From Kangiella koreensis DSM 16069 (GTDB lineage Bacteria > Pseudomonadota > Gammaproteobacteria > Enterobacterales > Kangiellaceae), in assembly GCF_000024085.1 (NCBI RefSeq), contig NC_013166.1, forward strand, positions 1,488,001 through 1,552,000: DNA of 64,000 bases, written 5' to 3'. A program made the translations under genes and the position numbers. The notes beneath the pieces are model-generated. The model worked only from the letters and a program-made list of their open reading frames with translations. It ran no database searches and was not told the DNA's origin. Shown here piece after piece: positions 28,936-39,306 of this stretch (positions within the stretch are counted from its first letter, which is position 1; each line of letters begins with the position of its first letter).

Positions 28936-30576
28936 TTAATCCCAAATAATCATTTCTTGCTTTTTGTAGTGCTTCTCAATGATGGCCTGATAGCGCTTTT
29001 CCACTTGCTGACGACGGATTTTTAAGGTCGGTGTAATCAATCCATTGTCAGTTGTCCAAGCCTCATTAACAAATATGAGCTTAGTCAAACGCTCATGTTT
29101 TTCAAGCTGATTATTAAGCTTTTGCAAAGTTTGTTCGGTTTCTTGGGTAAATGCAGCACGGTCTTTGATCGTTTTATTATATATCGAAGCAATTGCGACA
29201 GGAGACGGCAATCCATCTCCAATAACGCACAAGTGCTCAACCCCAAGTTCTGGTTCAAGTTTTGCCTCAATAGGTGCTGGCGAAACATACTTTCCTTTTG
29301 ATGTTTTGAAAATATCTTTCACACGACCAGTAATAAACAAGAAACCATCGTCATCAATCATGCCAATATCGCCGGTATGAAAGTACCCTGCTTCATCAAT
29401 AACTTCTGCTGTCTTAAGAGGTTCTTTATAATAGCCTTGCATCAGACATGGGCTTTTAAGAAGTATCTCGCCACTGTCGGCAAGCTTAGCTTCTGCGGTT
29501 GGCATGCAAACACCCACCGAGCCTTTTTTACGACGCTCTGGTTTGCTGGCATGTGAGAAAGCCATCGTTTCAGTTAGTCCGTAAGCCTCGCAAATTTCTA
29601 ATCCCAGGCTATCGAAAAAATCCATGGTCGCCTTGGGCAAGGCTGCTGCGCCAGATAAAACAATCTTTGTCTTATCTAGTCCAAGACCTTCTAACACTTT
29701 GCGTCTGATAATAGTTTTTATAATAGGTAGTTTAAGCAACAACCACAATTTTCTCTTGCCGACTTTTTCCTCAATGCCCTGCTGGAACTTGAGCCAGATC
29801 CTAGGCACACCGAAAAATATGGTTGGTCGGACTGAGACAATGTTTTCCTGAAAGCGATCCAAGGATTCAGTAAAGGAAATGACACTACCAGTATGAATAC
29901 TGATGATTTCGGTCAACTCACGCTCAGCGCAATGTGCCAATGGTAGGTAGGAAAAAGCGCGCTCTTGTTCTATATCCACAAACTGGGCAGCTGCGGCAGC
30001 TCCATTAGACAAAGCTCGATAGTCGATCATGACACCTTTCGGGATGCCCGTTGTGCCCGAGGTATAAACAATAGTCGCAAGCTCATCAAGACTTGGAACC
30101 GGTGACTCAACCATCGGTTCAGTTTCAGCAATGATTTCATCCCACTCTTTAATACCTGAGTGAGGTTGGTAAAAACTGATTTTGGGTAGGTCATCGGCAA
30201 CCGCTTCATTCTTAGCTGCCCAGTCAGGCATCTTACCCACGAAAAGCAACTTGGACTCGCTGTGCTCCAAGATAGTCGTAATCGTTTCTTTACCAGCAGT
30301 CGGATAAATTGGAACCGATATATGGCCTGCCATCATGATAGCCAGATCTGCCATGACCCAGTGCGAACAGTTTAAGGACAAAATTGCAACCTTGCTTTTG
30401 GGGGGTAATGTCGTCTTAAGGTGCTGAGCCATCTTTCGAACCTGCTGCCCAACCTCACGCCAGCTGTATTCCTTCCAGTCATTACCAAAGGGCTGTCGCA
30501 AAAAAGCATTGTCAGCGGCAGCTGTTTCCCAATGATAAAAGGCCTTAAGTGTTGGTTCCAAGTTTGACTGACTCAT
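28936..30576 (-). CDS. AMP-dependent acyl-CoA synthetase
   Basis: 546 residues, adenylate-forming enzyme of the long-chain (FAA1-like) type. Motifs: IVYTSGTTGIPKGVMIDY, CEAYGLTETMAFSHAS, FHTGDIGMIDDDGFLFITGRVKDIFKTSKGKYVSP. The last motif is characteristic of the Faa1/AMP-binding family rather than FadD. Probably activates a fatty acid, perhaps for lipid synthesis rather than degradation. A GNAT acetyltransferase gene lies 11 bp upstream on the same strand. Confidence 0.9.
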   Translation of the reverse strand: MSQSNLEPTLKAFYHWETAAADNAFLRQPFGNDWKEYSWREVGQQVRKMAQHLKTTLPPKSKVAILSLNCSHWVMADLAIMMAGHISVPIYPTAGKETITTILEHSESKLLFVGKMPDWAAKNEAVADDLPKISFYQPHSGIKEWDEIIAETEPMVESPVPSLDELATIVYTSGTTGIPKGVMIDYRALSNGAAAAAQFVDIEQERAFSYLPLAHCAERELTEIISIHTGSVISFTESLDRFQENIVSVRPTIFFGVPRIWLKFQQGIEEKVGKRKLWLLLKLPIIKTIIRRKVLEGLGLDKTKIVLSGAAALPKATMDFFDSLGLEICEAYGLTETMAFSHASKPERRKKGSVGVCMPTAEAKLADSGEILLKSPCLMQGYYKEPLKTAEVIDEAGYFHTGDIGMIDDDGFLFITGRVKDIFKTSKGKYVSPAPIEAKLEPELGVEHLCVIGDGLPSPVAIASIYNKTIKDRAAFTQETEQTLQKLNNQLEKHERLTKLIFVNEAWTTDNGLITPTLKIRRQQVEKRYQAIIEKHYKKQEMIIWD

Positions 30577-30587
30577 ATATTGTTCTC

Positions 30588-31046
30588 TTATTGAAATGTA
30601 TAGGACATAAAGTAGTGCGGACCGATGCCTTCGATCACGAACTCTTCACCCTTTATATCAAAATTCAGCTTACTGTAAAATGGTGCAGCAGTGGTTCTTG
30701 CATTACACCACAACACCTGAGCCCCCTTTTCTCTACATATGCGCAAGCCTTCTCTTAGTAGCTCAGCGCCATATCCCTTTCCCTGGAATTCAGGGTCAGT
30801 AGCCATGCCACGAAGACGCCAAGCACTATCACTGCCAGATTTAGGGGCGGTGTCTAGATTAGGGTGAGACTCCAGATAAAAAGATGCAATAGAAACCAGC
30901 TGCTTATCAATTAAGGCAGCCAAATGAAAACATTCCTCCCTATTGTCTTCTTCGTAATAACAAGATTCTATAGGCTGCCCTGCTCTCAAAACAGAGTGGC
31001 GAAGAGGAATTATGGTGGCTTGGGGTACTGACTTAATGGTTAACAT
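30588..31046 (-). CDS. GNAT family N-acetyltransferase
   Basis: 152 residues. GNAT fold with the acetyl-CoA loop RGMATDPEFQGKGYGAELL and the late strand CNARTTAAPFYSKLNF. The substrate is unknown. It ends 11 bp before the acyl-CoA synthetase start, so probably co-transcribed. ATG without a strong ribosome site. Confidence 0.88.
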   Translation of the reverse strand: MLTIKSVPQATIIPLRHSVLRAGQPIESCYYEEDNREECFHLAALIDKQLVSIASFYLESHPNLDTAPKSGSDSAWRLRGMATDPEFQGKGYGAELLREGLRICREKGAQVLWCNARTTAAPFYSKLNFDIKGEEFVIEGIGPHYFMSYTFQ

Positions 31047-31174
31047 TTGATAGTTCTTGGTAATTGGTGATTCTTAATAATCAATTCTGTTCAAAACTTT
31101 TACTTTTATATCATTCCTACTTAATTACTGATAGTAAAAACAATACAGGCATGAAATTGTCCAGGCATAAAAAA

Positions 31175-31194
31175 AGCCACTCAATTGAGTGGCT
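31175..31194 (-). terminator. terminator of acidic lipoprotein gene
   Basis: AGCCACTCAA / TTGAGTGGCT, a perfect 20-base palindrome followed by seven T on the minus strand. Confidence 0.85.
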
Positions 31195-31218
31195 TCTAAT
31201 ACTACATTAACGACTCGA

Positions 31219-31605
31219 CTACTGGTCGTCTTCAATTTCTTTTTCAACTTTCTCTTCCGCTTCTTCAAGCTCTTCTTCGGCAGAGTGCATCATTTCTTCC
31301 GCTTCTGCTTCAGCGTCTTCAACCATTTGATCGGCTTCAGCTTTAGCTTCATCTACCATTTCTTCAGCTTCAGCTTTAGTTTCTTCATAATTTTCTTCAG
31401 CAGCTTCCTGCAAAGAGCTCACTGTTTCTTCGGTAGTCTCAGTAGTATCTTCAACCGCTTTTTCAGTCGCCTCAACAGCATCTGCTGTTGCTTCTTTTAC
31501 TGACTCAACTGCTTCCTGTGCTTCTTCTTTCGCAGAATCTTGCTTGTCATCACTACAAGCAACCGCAAGTGTTGATGCTAAAAGTGCAATAGCTAAACGT
31601 TTCAT
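31219..31605 (-). CDS. acidic, coiled-coil, probable lipoprotein
   Basis: 128 residues. N-terminal signal with a lipobox-like LAVAC, then about 105 residues of almost only Ala, Glu, Lys, Thr and Val in short repeats (EEAQEAVESVKEATADAVEA; EAKAEADQMVEDAEAEAEEM). It predicts a long, very acidic helical rod. Very strong ribosome site (GAGGAGGAGA). Role unknown; possibly an envelope spacer. Composition alone gives weak homology signals, so naming by similarity would be unsafe. Confidence 0.75.
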   Translation of the reverse strand: MKRLAIALLASTLAVACSDDKQDSAKEEAQEAVESVKEATADAVEATEKAVEDTTETTEETVSSLQEAAEENYEETKAEAEEMVDEAKAEADQMVEDAEAEAEEMMHSAEEELEEAEEKVEKEIEDDQ

Positions 31606-31729
31606 TCCTATCTCCTCCTCGGATTATTTACTTATAAGTAAGGTTTTAAAATTTCATAACCTTTTTATAAAGCTTGGGTAAAAAGCCAGGTGGCGGTTAC
31701 CCAAGCGCTCAATAATATAACAAGATAGA

Positions 31730-34099
31730 TTACTTTTTCCCTAGGAAAAGCCACGTTTCGAGAACTGTGTCAGGGTTTAGTGATACGCTATCAATGCCCT
31801 GCTCCATCAACCACTTAGCCAAGTCAGGGTGATCAGACGGGCCTTGACCACAGATGCCAATGTATTTATTGGCTTTTTTGCAGGCCTTGATGGCATTGGC
31901 TAGCAACACTTTAACCGTTGGGTCACGCTCATCAAATAGATGCGAAATAATACCTGAGTCACGATCCAGACCTAGTGAAAGCTGAGTCAGGTCATTTGAA
32001 CCCACTGAGAAACCATCAAAGTGCTTCAAGAATTCCTGAGCCAAAATAGCATTCGATGGTAGCTCACACATCATAATGACGCGTAAACCATTATCGCCTC
32101 GACGCAGACCATTCTCTGCCAGTAGTTCAATCACTTTTTCCGCCTCGCCTAAAGTACGCACAAACGGGATCATCACTTCAACGTTATTGAAGCCCATCTT
32201 GTTACGAACGCGTTTAATCGCTTCGCACTCAAGCTCAAAGCACTCACGGAACTCTTTGGAAATATAACGAGAAGCACCACGGAAGCCCAACATTGGGTTT
32301 TCTTCATGCGGCTCGTATAAATGACCACCGATCAAGTTTGCGTATTCGTTCGACTTGAAGTCAGACATACGAACAATCACTTTTTCCGGTGCAAAAGCAC
32401 AGGCAATGGTCGAAATACCTTCTACTAATTTACTGATGTAGAACTCTTTTGGATTTGGATAACCCGCCATTTGCATGGCAATGGTCTTTTTCAAGCTTTC
32501 ATCTTCAAGCTTGTCATAATCCAGCAATGCTTTAGGGTGAACACCGATCATGCGGTTAATAATAAACTCTAAGCGAGCCAAACCAACACCAGCATGAGGC
32601 AAATGAGCGAAATCAAATGCGCGATCAGGATTACCCACGTTCATCATAATTTTGAACGGTAATTCAGGCATATCATCAACTGAGTCTTTGCTGATTTCAA
32701 AGTCCAGCAGCCCTGAGTAAATCATGCCTGTATCGCCTTCAGCACATGATACGGTCACTTCCACGCCATCTTTGATACGGTCAGTAGCATCACCACAACC
32801 AACCACTGCAGGAATACCCAATTCACGAGCAATAATTGCCGCATGGCAGGTACGGCCGCCACGGTTAGTCACGATAGCAGCCGCGCGCTTCATCACTGGC
32901 TCCCAATCTGGGTCAGTCATGTCAGTAACCAGAACATCACCCGGTTTTACGCTGGCCATTTGATCTATGGAGCTGATCACACGTGCCTTACCTTTGCCGA
33001 TCTTCTGACCAATCGCACGACCAGTCGCCACCACATCAGAAGTATTCTTCAGGCGGTAACGCTCAATAATATTCTTATCTGAGCGACTCTTAACCGTTTC
33101 AGGACGCGCCTGAACGATATAAATTTTGCCGTCGGCGCCATCTTTGGCCCACTCGATATCCATTGGACGCTGGTAATGCTTTTCAATGATCATGGCTTGC
33201 TTGGCAAGCTCCTGAACTTCAGCATTATTGATACAGAACTGCATCCGTTCATTAACACTAACATCCACCGTATCCACAGATTTACCATGCTCGGTATTGT
33301 CGGTGTAAATCATTTTGATCGCTTTGCCACCAAGGGTCTTACGAACAATTGATTGACGACCTTCGTCTAAGCCCGGCTTATACACATAAAACTCATCAGG
33401 ATTAACGGCACCCTGAACCACGGTTTCACCTAAACCATAAGCGCCGGTAATAAAGACCACATCGTTAAAGCCTGACTCAGTATCCATCGTAAACATCACG
33501 CCACTGGCAGCAATATCACTACGAACCATTTTTTGAACACCGGCAGAAAGCGCCACTAAAGCATGCTCGAAGCCTTGGTGAACGCGGTAAGCAATCGCGC
33601 GGTCATTGAACAATGAGGCAAACACTTCTTTAAGCGCTTTCATCACATTGTCCAAACCGCGAACATTCAAGAAAGTCTCTTGCTGGCCTGCGAATGAGGC
33701 ATCTGGCAAGTCTTCAGCAGTAGCAGAAGAACGAACGGCAACCGCAAAGTCATCGTTTGCGTCACCTTTTAATTTGGCATACGCCTCAGTGATAGCTTGC
33801 TCCATTTCTGGAATAAACGGAGTATCCATCACCCAACCACGGATTTTTGCACCAACTTCGGCTAACTTTGTCACATCATCAACATCCAGGCTGGAAAGCT
33901 CGTCGTTGATGCGCTTGTTCAGGCCACTTTGCTCAAGGAAAGCGCGGAAAGCATCGGCCGTAGTAGCAAAGCCATTAGGAACACTAACGCCCATATTGCT
34001 CAAGTTGCTGATCATCTCGCCCAGTGACGCGTTTTTACCGCCAACGCGCTCAACGTCACCCATCCCAAGTTGGTCATACCAAAGTACGTAATTATCCAA
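31730..34099 (-). CDS. ppsA: phosphoenolpyruvate synthase
   Basis: 789 residues (E. coli 792). Makes PEP from pyruvate and ATP for gluconeogenesis. The N-terminal ATP-grasp domain ([36 protein letters not shown]), the phosphohistidine domain with His419 ([15 protein letters not shown]) and the C-terminal PEP/pyruvate TIM barrel ([35 protein letters not shown]) are all present. The start is TTG with GGAG nine bases upstream. Divergent from ppsR, which controls it by phosphorylation. Confidence 0.97.
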   Translation of the reverse strand: MDNYVLWYDQLGMGDVERVGGKNASLGEMISNLSNMGVSVPNGFATTADAFRAFLEQSGLNKRINDELSSLDVDDVTKLAEVGAKIRGWVMDTPFIPEMEQAITEAYAKLKGDANDDFAVAVRSSATAEDLPDASFAGQQETFLNVRGLDNVMKALKEVFASLFNDRAIAYRVHQGFEHALVALSAGVQKMVRSDIAASGVMFTMDTESGFNDVVFITGAYGLGETVVQGAVNPDEFYVYKPGLDEGRQSIVRKTLGGKAIKMIYTDNTEHGKSVDTVDVSVNERMQFCINNAEVQELAKQAMIIEKHYQRPMDIEWAKDGADGKIYIVQARPETVKSRSDKNIIERYRLKNTSDVVATGRAIGQKIGKGKARVISSIDQMASVKPGDVLVTDMTDPDWEPVMKRAAAIVTNRGGRTCHAAIIARELGIPAVVGCGDATDRIKDGVEVTVSCAEGDTGMIYSGLLDFEISKDSVDDMPELPFKIMMNVGNPDRAFDFAHLPHAGVGLARLEFIINRMIGVHPKALLDYDKLEDESLKKTIAMQMAGYPNPKEFYISKLVEGISTIACAFAPEKVIVRMSDFKSNEYANLIGGHLYEPHEENPMLGFRGASRYISKEFRECFELECEAIKRVRNKMGFNNVEVMIPFVRTLGEAEKVIELLAENGLRRGDNGLRVIMMCELPSNAILAQEFLKHFDGFSVGSNDLTQLSLGLDRDSGIISHLFDERDPTVKVLLANAIKACKKANKYIGICGQGPSDHPDLAKWLMEQGIDSVSLNPDTVLETWLFLGKK

Positions 34100-34243
34100 G
34101 GTTCTAATCTCCAGTTTATAAATTTGGAATTACCACAAACCGCCCATTTTTGACTGATGTTCTTGCCGATAGTGAGCGTAAATGCTTAAATTCACGAACA
34201 AAGTGGTCTTTGTGGCCGCTATTTTACTGATAAATGAGCAAAT

Positions 34244-35065
34244 ATGAAACGCACAGTCTTTTTTATTTCCGACAGAACCGGTATTACCTCAGAAATGCTC
34301 GGTCAATCGCTGACTTCCCAGTTCGAAGGCGAGGTAGAATTCACCTACCACACCATTCCATTCGTTGATGATGTGGACAAAGCTAACGCTGCCGTTTCTC
34401 GGATCAATCAGACTGCAATTCGTGATGGCCACAAGCCGATTGTCTTTGAAACCATCGTTAAACCGGACATTCGTAACATCATCACTTCCGCCAATGCACT
34501 ACTAGTGGATTTTTTCCACACCTACATTGGCCCTCTCGAAAAAGAACTGGGCGTACACAGCTCTTTCCGTGTAGGTAAGTCGCACTCCACTGATGATAGA
34601 CAGGCTTATGATACGCGCATGAGTGCGGTCAACTTTGCTTTGAATAATGATGATGGAGCTTCCACCAAGCATTACAACCAGGCCGATATCATTCTGGTGG
34701 GGCCATCGCGTTGCGGCAAAACGCCTACTTCGCTTTACATGGCGATGCAGTTTGGCATCTTCGCAGCCAACTATCCTTTTACAGAAGAAGACCTGCCGAA
34801 TATAAAATTGAAACAGGGCTTAGCGCAGAATAAACACAAGCTATACGGACTCACCATAGACCCAATGCAGTTGCATGAGATCCGAAACAAGCGCCGCCCC
34901 AACAGTAAATATTCAGCGCTCAATCAGTGCATGCTAGAAGTTCGAGAAGTTGAATCACTGTATCGAAGAGAAAACATTCCCTTTATCGACACCACATCCC
35001 GCTCGGTTGAAGAGCTAGCAGTCAAGATCATGGCCGATAAAGAAATCCTGAGAAAAATCTTTTAA
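34244..35065 (+). CDS. ppsR: PEP synthase regulatory protein (kinase/pyrophosphorylase)
   Basis: 273 residues, DUF299 family. Inactivates PEP synthase by ADP-dependent phosphorylation of a threonine and reactivates it by phosphate-dependent dephosphorylation. MKRTVFFISDRTGITSEMLGQSL is the family start; the P-loop-like GPSRCGKTPT spans residues 153-162. Divergently transcribed from ppsA with 144 bp between, as in enterics. Confidence 0.96.
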   Translation: MKRTVFFISDRTGITSEMLGQSLTSQFEGEVEFTYHTIPFVDDVDKANAAVSRINQTAIRDGHKPIVFETIVKPDIRNIITSANALLVDFFHTYIGPLEKELGVHSSFRVGKSHSTDDRQAYDTRMSAVNFALNNDDGASTKHYNQADIILVGPSRCGKTPTSLYMAMQFGIFAANYPFTEEDLPNIKLKQGLAQNKHKLYGLTIDPMQLHEIRNKRRPNSKYSALNQCMLEVREVESLYRRENIPFIDTTSRSVEELAVKIMADKEILRKIF

Positions 35066-35172
35066 AACAGGGTCGTTTTAAATTAAGTTAATTGAGAGCG
35101 TTAAGAACAGGCTCTAAGAGGTTCCATGAACTCAAGGTACTCGTCTGAATATTTTCTACAAAAAGATCAAAA

Positions 35173-35201
35173 GCAGATCCTGAATCAAGTTCAGGATGAC
35201 A
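35173..35201. repeat. REP-like palindrome, copy 2 (inverted)
   Basis: GCAGATCCTGAA and TTCAGGATGACA arms around TCAAG; the reverse complement of the copies at 5979 and 35320. Confidence 0.75.
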
Positions 35202-35319
35202 ACTTTCTGTAAGTCTGATATCCAGAAGGTTAGATACATTGAGCGCTCCGATCATAGGGAGGTTGATTACCGTCCTATTAAGAGCTCGATTCTATCAATA
35301 AACCAATTTCCTAAAAGCC

Positions 35320-35348
35320 TGTCATCCTGAACTTGATTCAGGATCTGC
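35320..35348. repeat. REP-like palindrome, copy 3
   Basis: TGTCATCCTGAA and TTCAGGATCTGC arms around CTTGA, followed by TCTTA as in copy 1. With copy 2 it forms a 176-bp head-to-head pair. Confidence 0.75.
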
Positions 35349-35444
35349 TCTTAAGGTTTTTAAAAGCTCCGTAGCTTATAAAGTGTGGGACGAATAGTTT
35401 TCCACTAGCGCTTCTCTTTGAGTTACAGTTAGTAGTTTAATTGA

Positions 35445-36473
35445 CTAACCCAAACTCACCGGCTCTATCAGCAAGGCCATTCTTTGCCCCATCGGAACTT
35501 TATTATTGGGGAAAACAATGGCCTCACCATCTGACTCCACAACATAAGGCTCTTCAGGATCAGACAGCAGTTCAAAGCCCTGTTCAAACTCGGTGAAGTT
35601 CGCCAGGTCATCGTCCACATTGAGATGAGAATCATCAGAAACGCGCAACAACTCTTTCTTCACCGCAAACAGATTTAACTCATCGGTAGAACGATCATTA
35701 TTGAAGTGATAGTTGGCAGCGACCAGCTTGCGCAATTGGTTTTCAGATTGCTTAAAATCATCACGGTTATTTTCGCCAAACGGTTTCACTTTCCCGAGCT
35801 CGACGGTAAATGCATCGGCTTTAAAATGATGGCTGCTGTGATAGGAAAAAGTAGAACTTGGTTTGTGATACAACAAAACCGTATTAACACCACAGTCTTG
35901 CATAAAAGCTAATTGCTCGGCCTTAGCATCGCGCCCATCAAGATAAGGGTAAATAGCAAAGCGCTGATGTTTAGAAGCTCGAATCGCGGTGTGAAGGTCG
36001 TAATGATAACGACGCGCATCCCCAGGTGACTTTTCAAAGAAATCCTGAACCGCACTTTCTAAACGCTTTGCGCGCAGAGCTTCATAACAGTTTGGATCAG
36101 CTTCCAGGTACGATTTCCAATGATGGTTAAACATGCGATTCAAGTTAAATTCCAGGAAGCGCTCCTGTTGCAGCATGGCTTTAGGATTGCCCAGCAATAT
36201 CAGAAGATTAACCTGTAATGACTGAACTCCAACAAGAATATCGCGTACTATGTCGCTGACAATTTCCATCGGCGCTGTTTCATTTCCATGCACACCGCAG
36301 GAGAGACACACATATTGATCGCTGGTTTGCTTAGGAATAAATTCGAGGATGCCAGCATCATGGAAGATGGCCTTACCCTGCTCGATATCTAGCTCAAAGC
36401 GCTCATGCTGATCAGGATTCTGGCAAACAAAATCGATAAAGTTAAAAGTATTAAAATCTTGTGTCGTTAACAT
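35445..36473 (-). CDS. astE: succinylglutamate desuccinylase
   Basis: 342 residues. Last step of the arginine succinyltransferase pathway: N-succinylglutamate to glutamate and succinate. Zinc ligands and catalytic residues of the AstE/aspartoacylase family are visible: CGVHGNETAPMEI, YHYDLHTAIR and the catalytic Glu in FTVELGKVKPFG. Other ast genes are not in this window. Ends 11 bp after the M23 peptidase stop on the same strand, so it may be the last gene of an rmuC-peptidase-astE run. Confidence 0.93.
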   Translation of the reverse strand: MLTTQDFNTFNFIDFVCQNPDQHERFELDIEQGKAIFHDAGILEFIPKQTSDQYVCLSCGVHGNETAPMEIVSDIVRDILVGVQSLQVNLLILLGNPKAMLQQERFLEFNLNRMFNHHWKSYLEADPNCYEALRAKRLESAVQDFFEKSPGDARRYHYDLHTAIRASKHQRFAIYPYLDGRDAKAEQLAFMQDCGVNTVLLYHKPSSTFSYHSSHHFKADAFTVELGKVKPFGENNRDDFKQSENQLRKLVAANYHFNNDRSTDELNLFAVKKELLRVSDDSHLNVDDDLANFTEFEQGFELLSDPEEPYVVESDGEAIVFPNNKVPMGQRMALLIEPVSLG

Positions 36474-36484
36474 AAATAGTGGGG

Positions 36485-37351
36485 TTACTTAGGTTCTGAT
36501 TTAGTTTTTGATTGAGTTTCTGTTTCTTCAAAAGGCGGAACCACTAACTGTGGATCCAGGCGGTGATGCAACCAGTTGATACGCCAATCGAGATGTGGCC
36601 CAGTTGCTCGACCGGTAGCACCAATTCGACCAATAAAATCGCCCTGCTTTACCGATTCTCCCACTTCAACATCGACACTGCTTAAATGTAAAAAAGTAGA
36701 ATTCACGCCAAAGCCATGATCGATAATGATAGTGCCTCCTGAAAAATACATATCAGGATGCACCAGACGAACAACGCCATCAGCAGGCGCAACCACTTCA
36801 GTACCAGTGGGCGCAGCCACATCAACGCCGAAATGAGGGCGTTTCGGATCGCCATTTAATACACGTTGGCTGCCGTAAAAACCACTCAAGCGCCCTTTTG
36901 CTGGCCAGATAAAATCCTGCATGAAATATTTAAAATCAGTGATTTCTGCTCTAGCTTCAGCAACCAATGCCGTTTCACGCTTGATACGTTCAAGTACTTC
37001 TGGCTTTCGCGGCGTTACCTTTGATGGAGGAAGTCCGTCAATACGCTCAATGTTGTATTGTCTTTTACTGATGGTAATCGGTTGCGTCTCTGTCTGCTCA
37101 CTCTTGGAAACTTTCAAGCTAGCCGTTTCTGGCATATCACGATGAAAACCAAATACAAAATATCCATCTTCAGAAACTTTGACTTCCTGACCGTCAAACT
37201 CGACTTTAGCACCAGGAACCGCCTGACCGATCACCAGTCCACCTTGAGTAAAGTCACCTTTTAATGACAATATCAAGGGCTCCTGAGCACCTAGTTTAGA
37301 AGCACTAAGACCAGTCGCTAATAATAAAACCAAAACAATCAATTTTTTCAT
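36485..37351 (-). CDS. M23 family peptidase (LytM-type)
   Basis: 288 residues with signal peptide. A central beta domain (residues 30-100) is followed by a LytM/M23 zinc endopeptidase domain: HFGVDVAAPTGTEVVAPADGVV supplies His and Asp, and FLHLSSVDVEVG the HxH-type site. Acts on peptidoglycan cross-links in the periplasm or regulates such enzymes. 9 bp downstream of rmuC. Confidence 0.92.
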   Translation of the reverse strand: MKKLIVLVLLLATGLSASKLGAQEPLILSLKGDFTQGGLVIGQAVPGAKVEFDGQEVKVSEDGYFVFGFHRDMPETASLKVSKSEQTETQPITISKRQYNIERIDGLPPSKVTPRKPEVLERIKRETALVAEARAEITDFKYFMQDFIWPAKGRLSGFYGSQRVLNGDPKRPHFGVDVAAPTGTEVVAPADGVVRLVHPDMYFSGGTIIIDHGFGVNSTFLHLSSVDVEVGESVKQGDFIGRIGATGRATGPHLDWRINWLHHRLDPQLVVPPFEETETQSKTKSEPK

Positions 37352-37360
37352 TTCATCAAC

Positions 37361-38866
37361 CTACTCAGAATCTTTTTTGTTTTCAATCTTGGCGGTAGCT
37401 GCCACTTCTATAGAGTGCTCATGATCCTCATGGTTCAACTCAACCTGCTCAATTTTCTCAAATCGGCTACTGATCTTATCAGCGGAGATAGTCACTTTCT
37501 TAACATCATCAGACACGTTATTAATGTGTCGAGCCAAATCACTCATACGCGTTCTAAAACGGCCGAAATCCTTCGACAGATACCCTAAATGTTCCTGAAT
37601 AATATGGACCTGTTTGCGCGTCGCTTCATCTTTCAGAACAGCACTGGCCGTAGTCAACAAGGCCATCATGGTGGTTGGTGACACCATCCACACCTTTTGT
37701 TGCTGAGCAAACTCAACCAGCTCTGGGTGATGCGCATGAATTTCAGCAAACACTGCCTCAGCCGGAATAAACATCACAGCACCAACAGCAGTTTCCTGGT
37801 CGATAATGTATTTGCTGGCGATATCATTAACATGCTTTTTAATGTCTTTAATAAAAGCTTTATGCGCCTGATCACGCTCTGGCCCTGAACGCTCGACGTC
37901 AACCATCTTCTGATAATTTTCCAGCGGAAATTTGGCATCAACGCCAATCACACCCGTTGGCTCAGGCAAAAACAAAGCGCAATCAACAATTTTGCCATTA
38001 CTAAAAGAATGCTGAAATTTGTAATGGCTGGTTGGCATAACGTTGGAGACTAAAGACTCCAGCTGTACTTCACCGAAAGCACCACGCGAGCGCTTGTCAG
38101 AAAGAATTTCCTGCAAGCTAACCACGTTACTGGACAGCTCGGTAATCTTTTTCTGCGCATCATCAATCAGCGCCAGACGCTTTAATACATCCTGGAAGGT
38201 CTGAGTGGTTTTCTCAAAGCCATCAGCCAAACGCTTCTCAACCTGACCACTGATTTCTTTAAGGCGCTCGTCGGTGGTTTTGGTCAAGCCAGACATGTTT
38301 TTCTCAAAATTTTCAGCCTGAGTTTTCAGATTCAGCGTAATCTCTTCGCGAACATCTTTCATGCCGCGACGGAACTGCTCCTGCAACATAGCCAAAGCTT
38401 CTTTTTGATTCAGCTCAATCTGATCCTTGAGTTGTAGAATATTCTTCTGCAGAGTCTCTTTGAACTGATACAGCTCTTTTTGTTGGCTAACCGTATTGTC
38501 GTTAACCTTCTGGCCAAGATTGTCACTAAACTTATTGAAACCGCCCTGCACCAGACTTTGGAACTGTTGAAAGGATTCAGAAAGCTTAACCTGATTACCC
38601 GCCAGCTTTTCAACCATGCTATCGGAAGCACGCTGATTCTGTTCAACTAAGCGATTAAAATCGTTCTTAGTCTGCTCAAAGGTATGGCTCTGACGAGAGT
38701 CCATGCTCTTCAACAAATCCCGCGACACCGACATATCATCAAGCAGCTGCTTGAAGGTATTCTTTTGACGAATCAAAGCCGCCATAAAAGCAATCGCCAA
38801 AATGACAATGATGACCAACAAAATGATTTCAATCGGATACTTAGACCAAAGAGTTTCTAATGACAT
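37361..38866 (-). CDS. rmuC: DNA recombination protein RmuC
   Basis: 501 residues. N-terminal membrane helix (residues 14-33), a long coiled coil (40-250), then the RmuC nuclease-like domain (GAFGEVQLESLVSNVMP, VDCALFLPEP, GVDAKFPLENYQ). In E. coli it limits inversions at short repeats. The PD-(D/E)xK-like Asp and Lys in GVDAKFP are visible. First gene of a minus-strand run with the M23 peptidase and astE. Confidence 0.94.
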   Translation of the reverse strand: MSLETLWSKYPIEIILLVIIVILAIAFMAALIRQKNTFKQLLDDMSVSRDLLKSMDSRQSHTFEQTKNDFNRLVEQNQRASDSMVEKLAGNQVKLSESFQQFQSLVQGGFNKFSDNLGQKVNDNTVSQQKELYQFKETLQKNILQLKDQIELNQKEALAMLQEQFRRGMKDVREEITLNLKTQAENFEKNMSGLTKTTDERLKEISGQVEKRLADGFEKTTQTFQDVLKRLALIDDAQKKITELSSNVVSLQEILSDKRSRGAFGEVQLESLVSNVMPTSHYKFQHSFSNGKIVDCALFLPEPTGVIGVDAKFPLENYQKMVDVERSGPERDQAHKAFIKDIKKHVNDIASKYIIDQETAVGAVMFIPAEAVFAEIHAHHPELVEFAQQQKVWMVSPTTMMALLTTASAVLKDEATRKQVHIIQEHLGYLSKDFGRFRTRMSDLARHINNVSDDVKKVTISADKISSRFEKIEQVELNHEDHEHSIEVAATAKIENKKDSE

Positions 38867-39306
38867 GAATAATAGGCTTGTGGTTGCAATCGTTTAGTTT
38901 CGTTATAGGCACTTATTATACACACAAGCCACCGCATCAAAAGTAGCATTTGCAGACCCCGCTCCTGTAGGTTGGATAAAGCTAAACCGCCATCCAACAG
39001 TCGATGCAACCAGCCCCCAGTCCTTTAGGGGCGAACTGCATTCGCCCTAAATTTTTTCATTCAGCGACACCAAGGCGAATCCCCCAGACGAAAGAAGCAC
39101 TGAAGTCACCCCGCAATGCAAAAGTGCATCAAAAGCGACCCAAATCACAGCCCGGGTACCGAAACCTGCCTACGCCTTGTTGTTTTTTTATACATTTCAT
39201 AGAGTGTTTTTTGCTGATTTGCTCGCTTTATTCAGCAATAGGAGTATTTGTTGTTTATTGAGAGAGTTGGTCGGCAATACAAAATGGAAATCTAAGGAGA
39301 AAGTTT
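38867..39306. other. gene-free interval with two hairpins
   Basis: 440 bp between divergent rmuC and the lipoprotein gene. It contains an inverted repeat GTTGGAT (38971-38977) / ATCCAAC (38992-38998) preceded by TGTAG, resembling a widespread gammaproteobacterial intergenic repeat. A second hairpin GGGCGAA (39029-39035) / TTCGCCC (39041-39047) is followed by a T-run. No believable ORF. Confidence 0.6.

Larger units (their letters stand above)
35066..35444. other. gene-free interval with REP-like repeats
   Basis: 379 bp between convergent ppsR and astE. It holds two TCATCCTGAA-type palindromes in opposite orientation (35173-35201 and 35320-35348). No other ORF or terminator with a clear T-run is visible. 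Confidence 0.7.

Noticed and set aside
31189..31503. Plus-strand 104-aa Phe-rich ORF
   Set aside because: Antisense shadow of the acidic lipoprotein: Glu/Ala codons read backwards give Phe/Ser.
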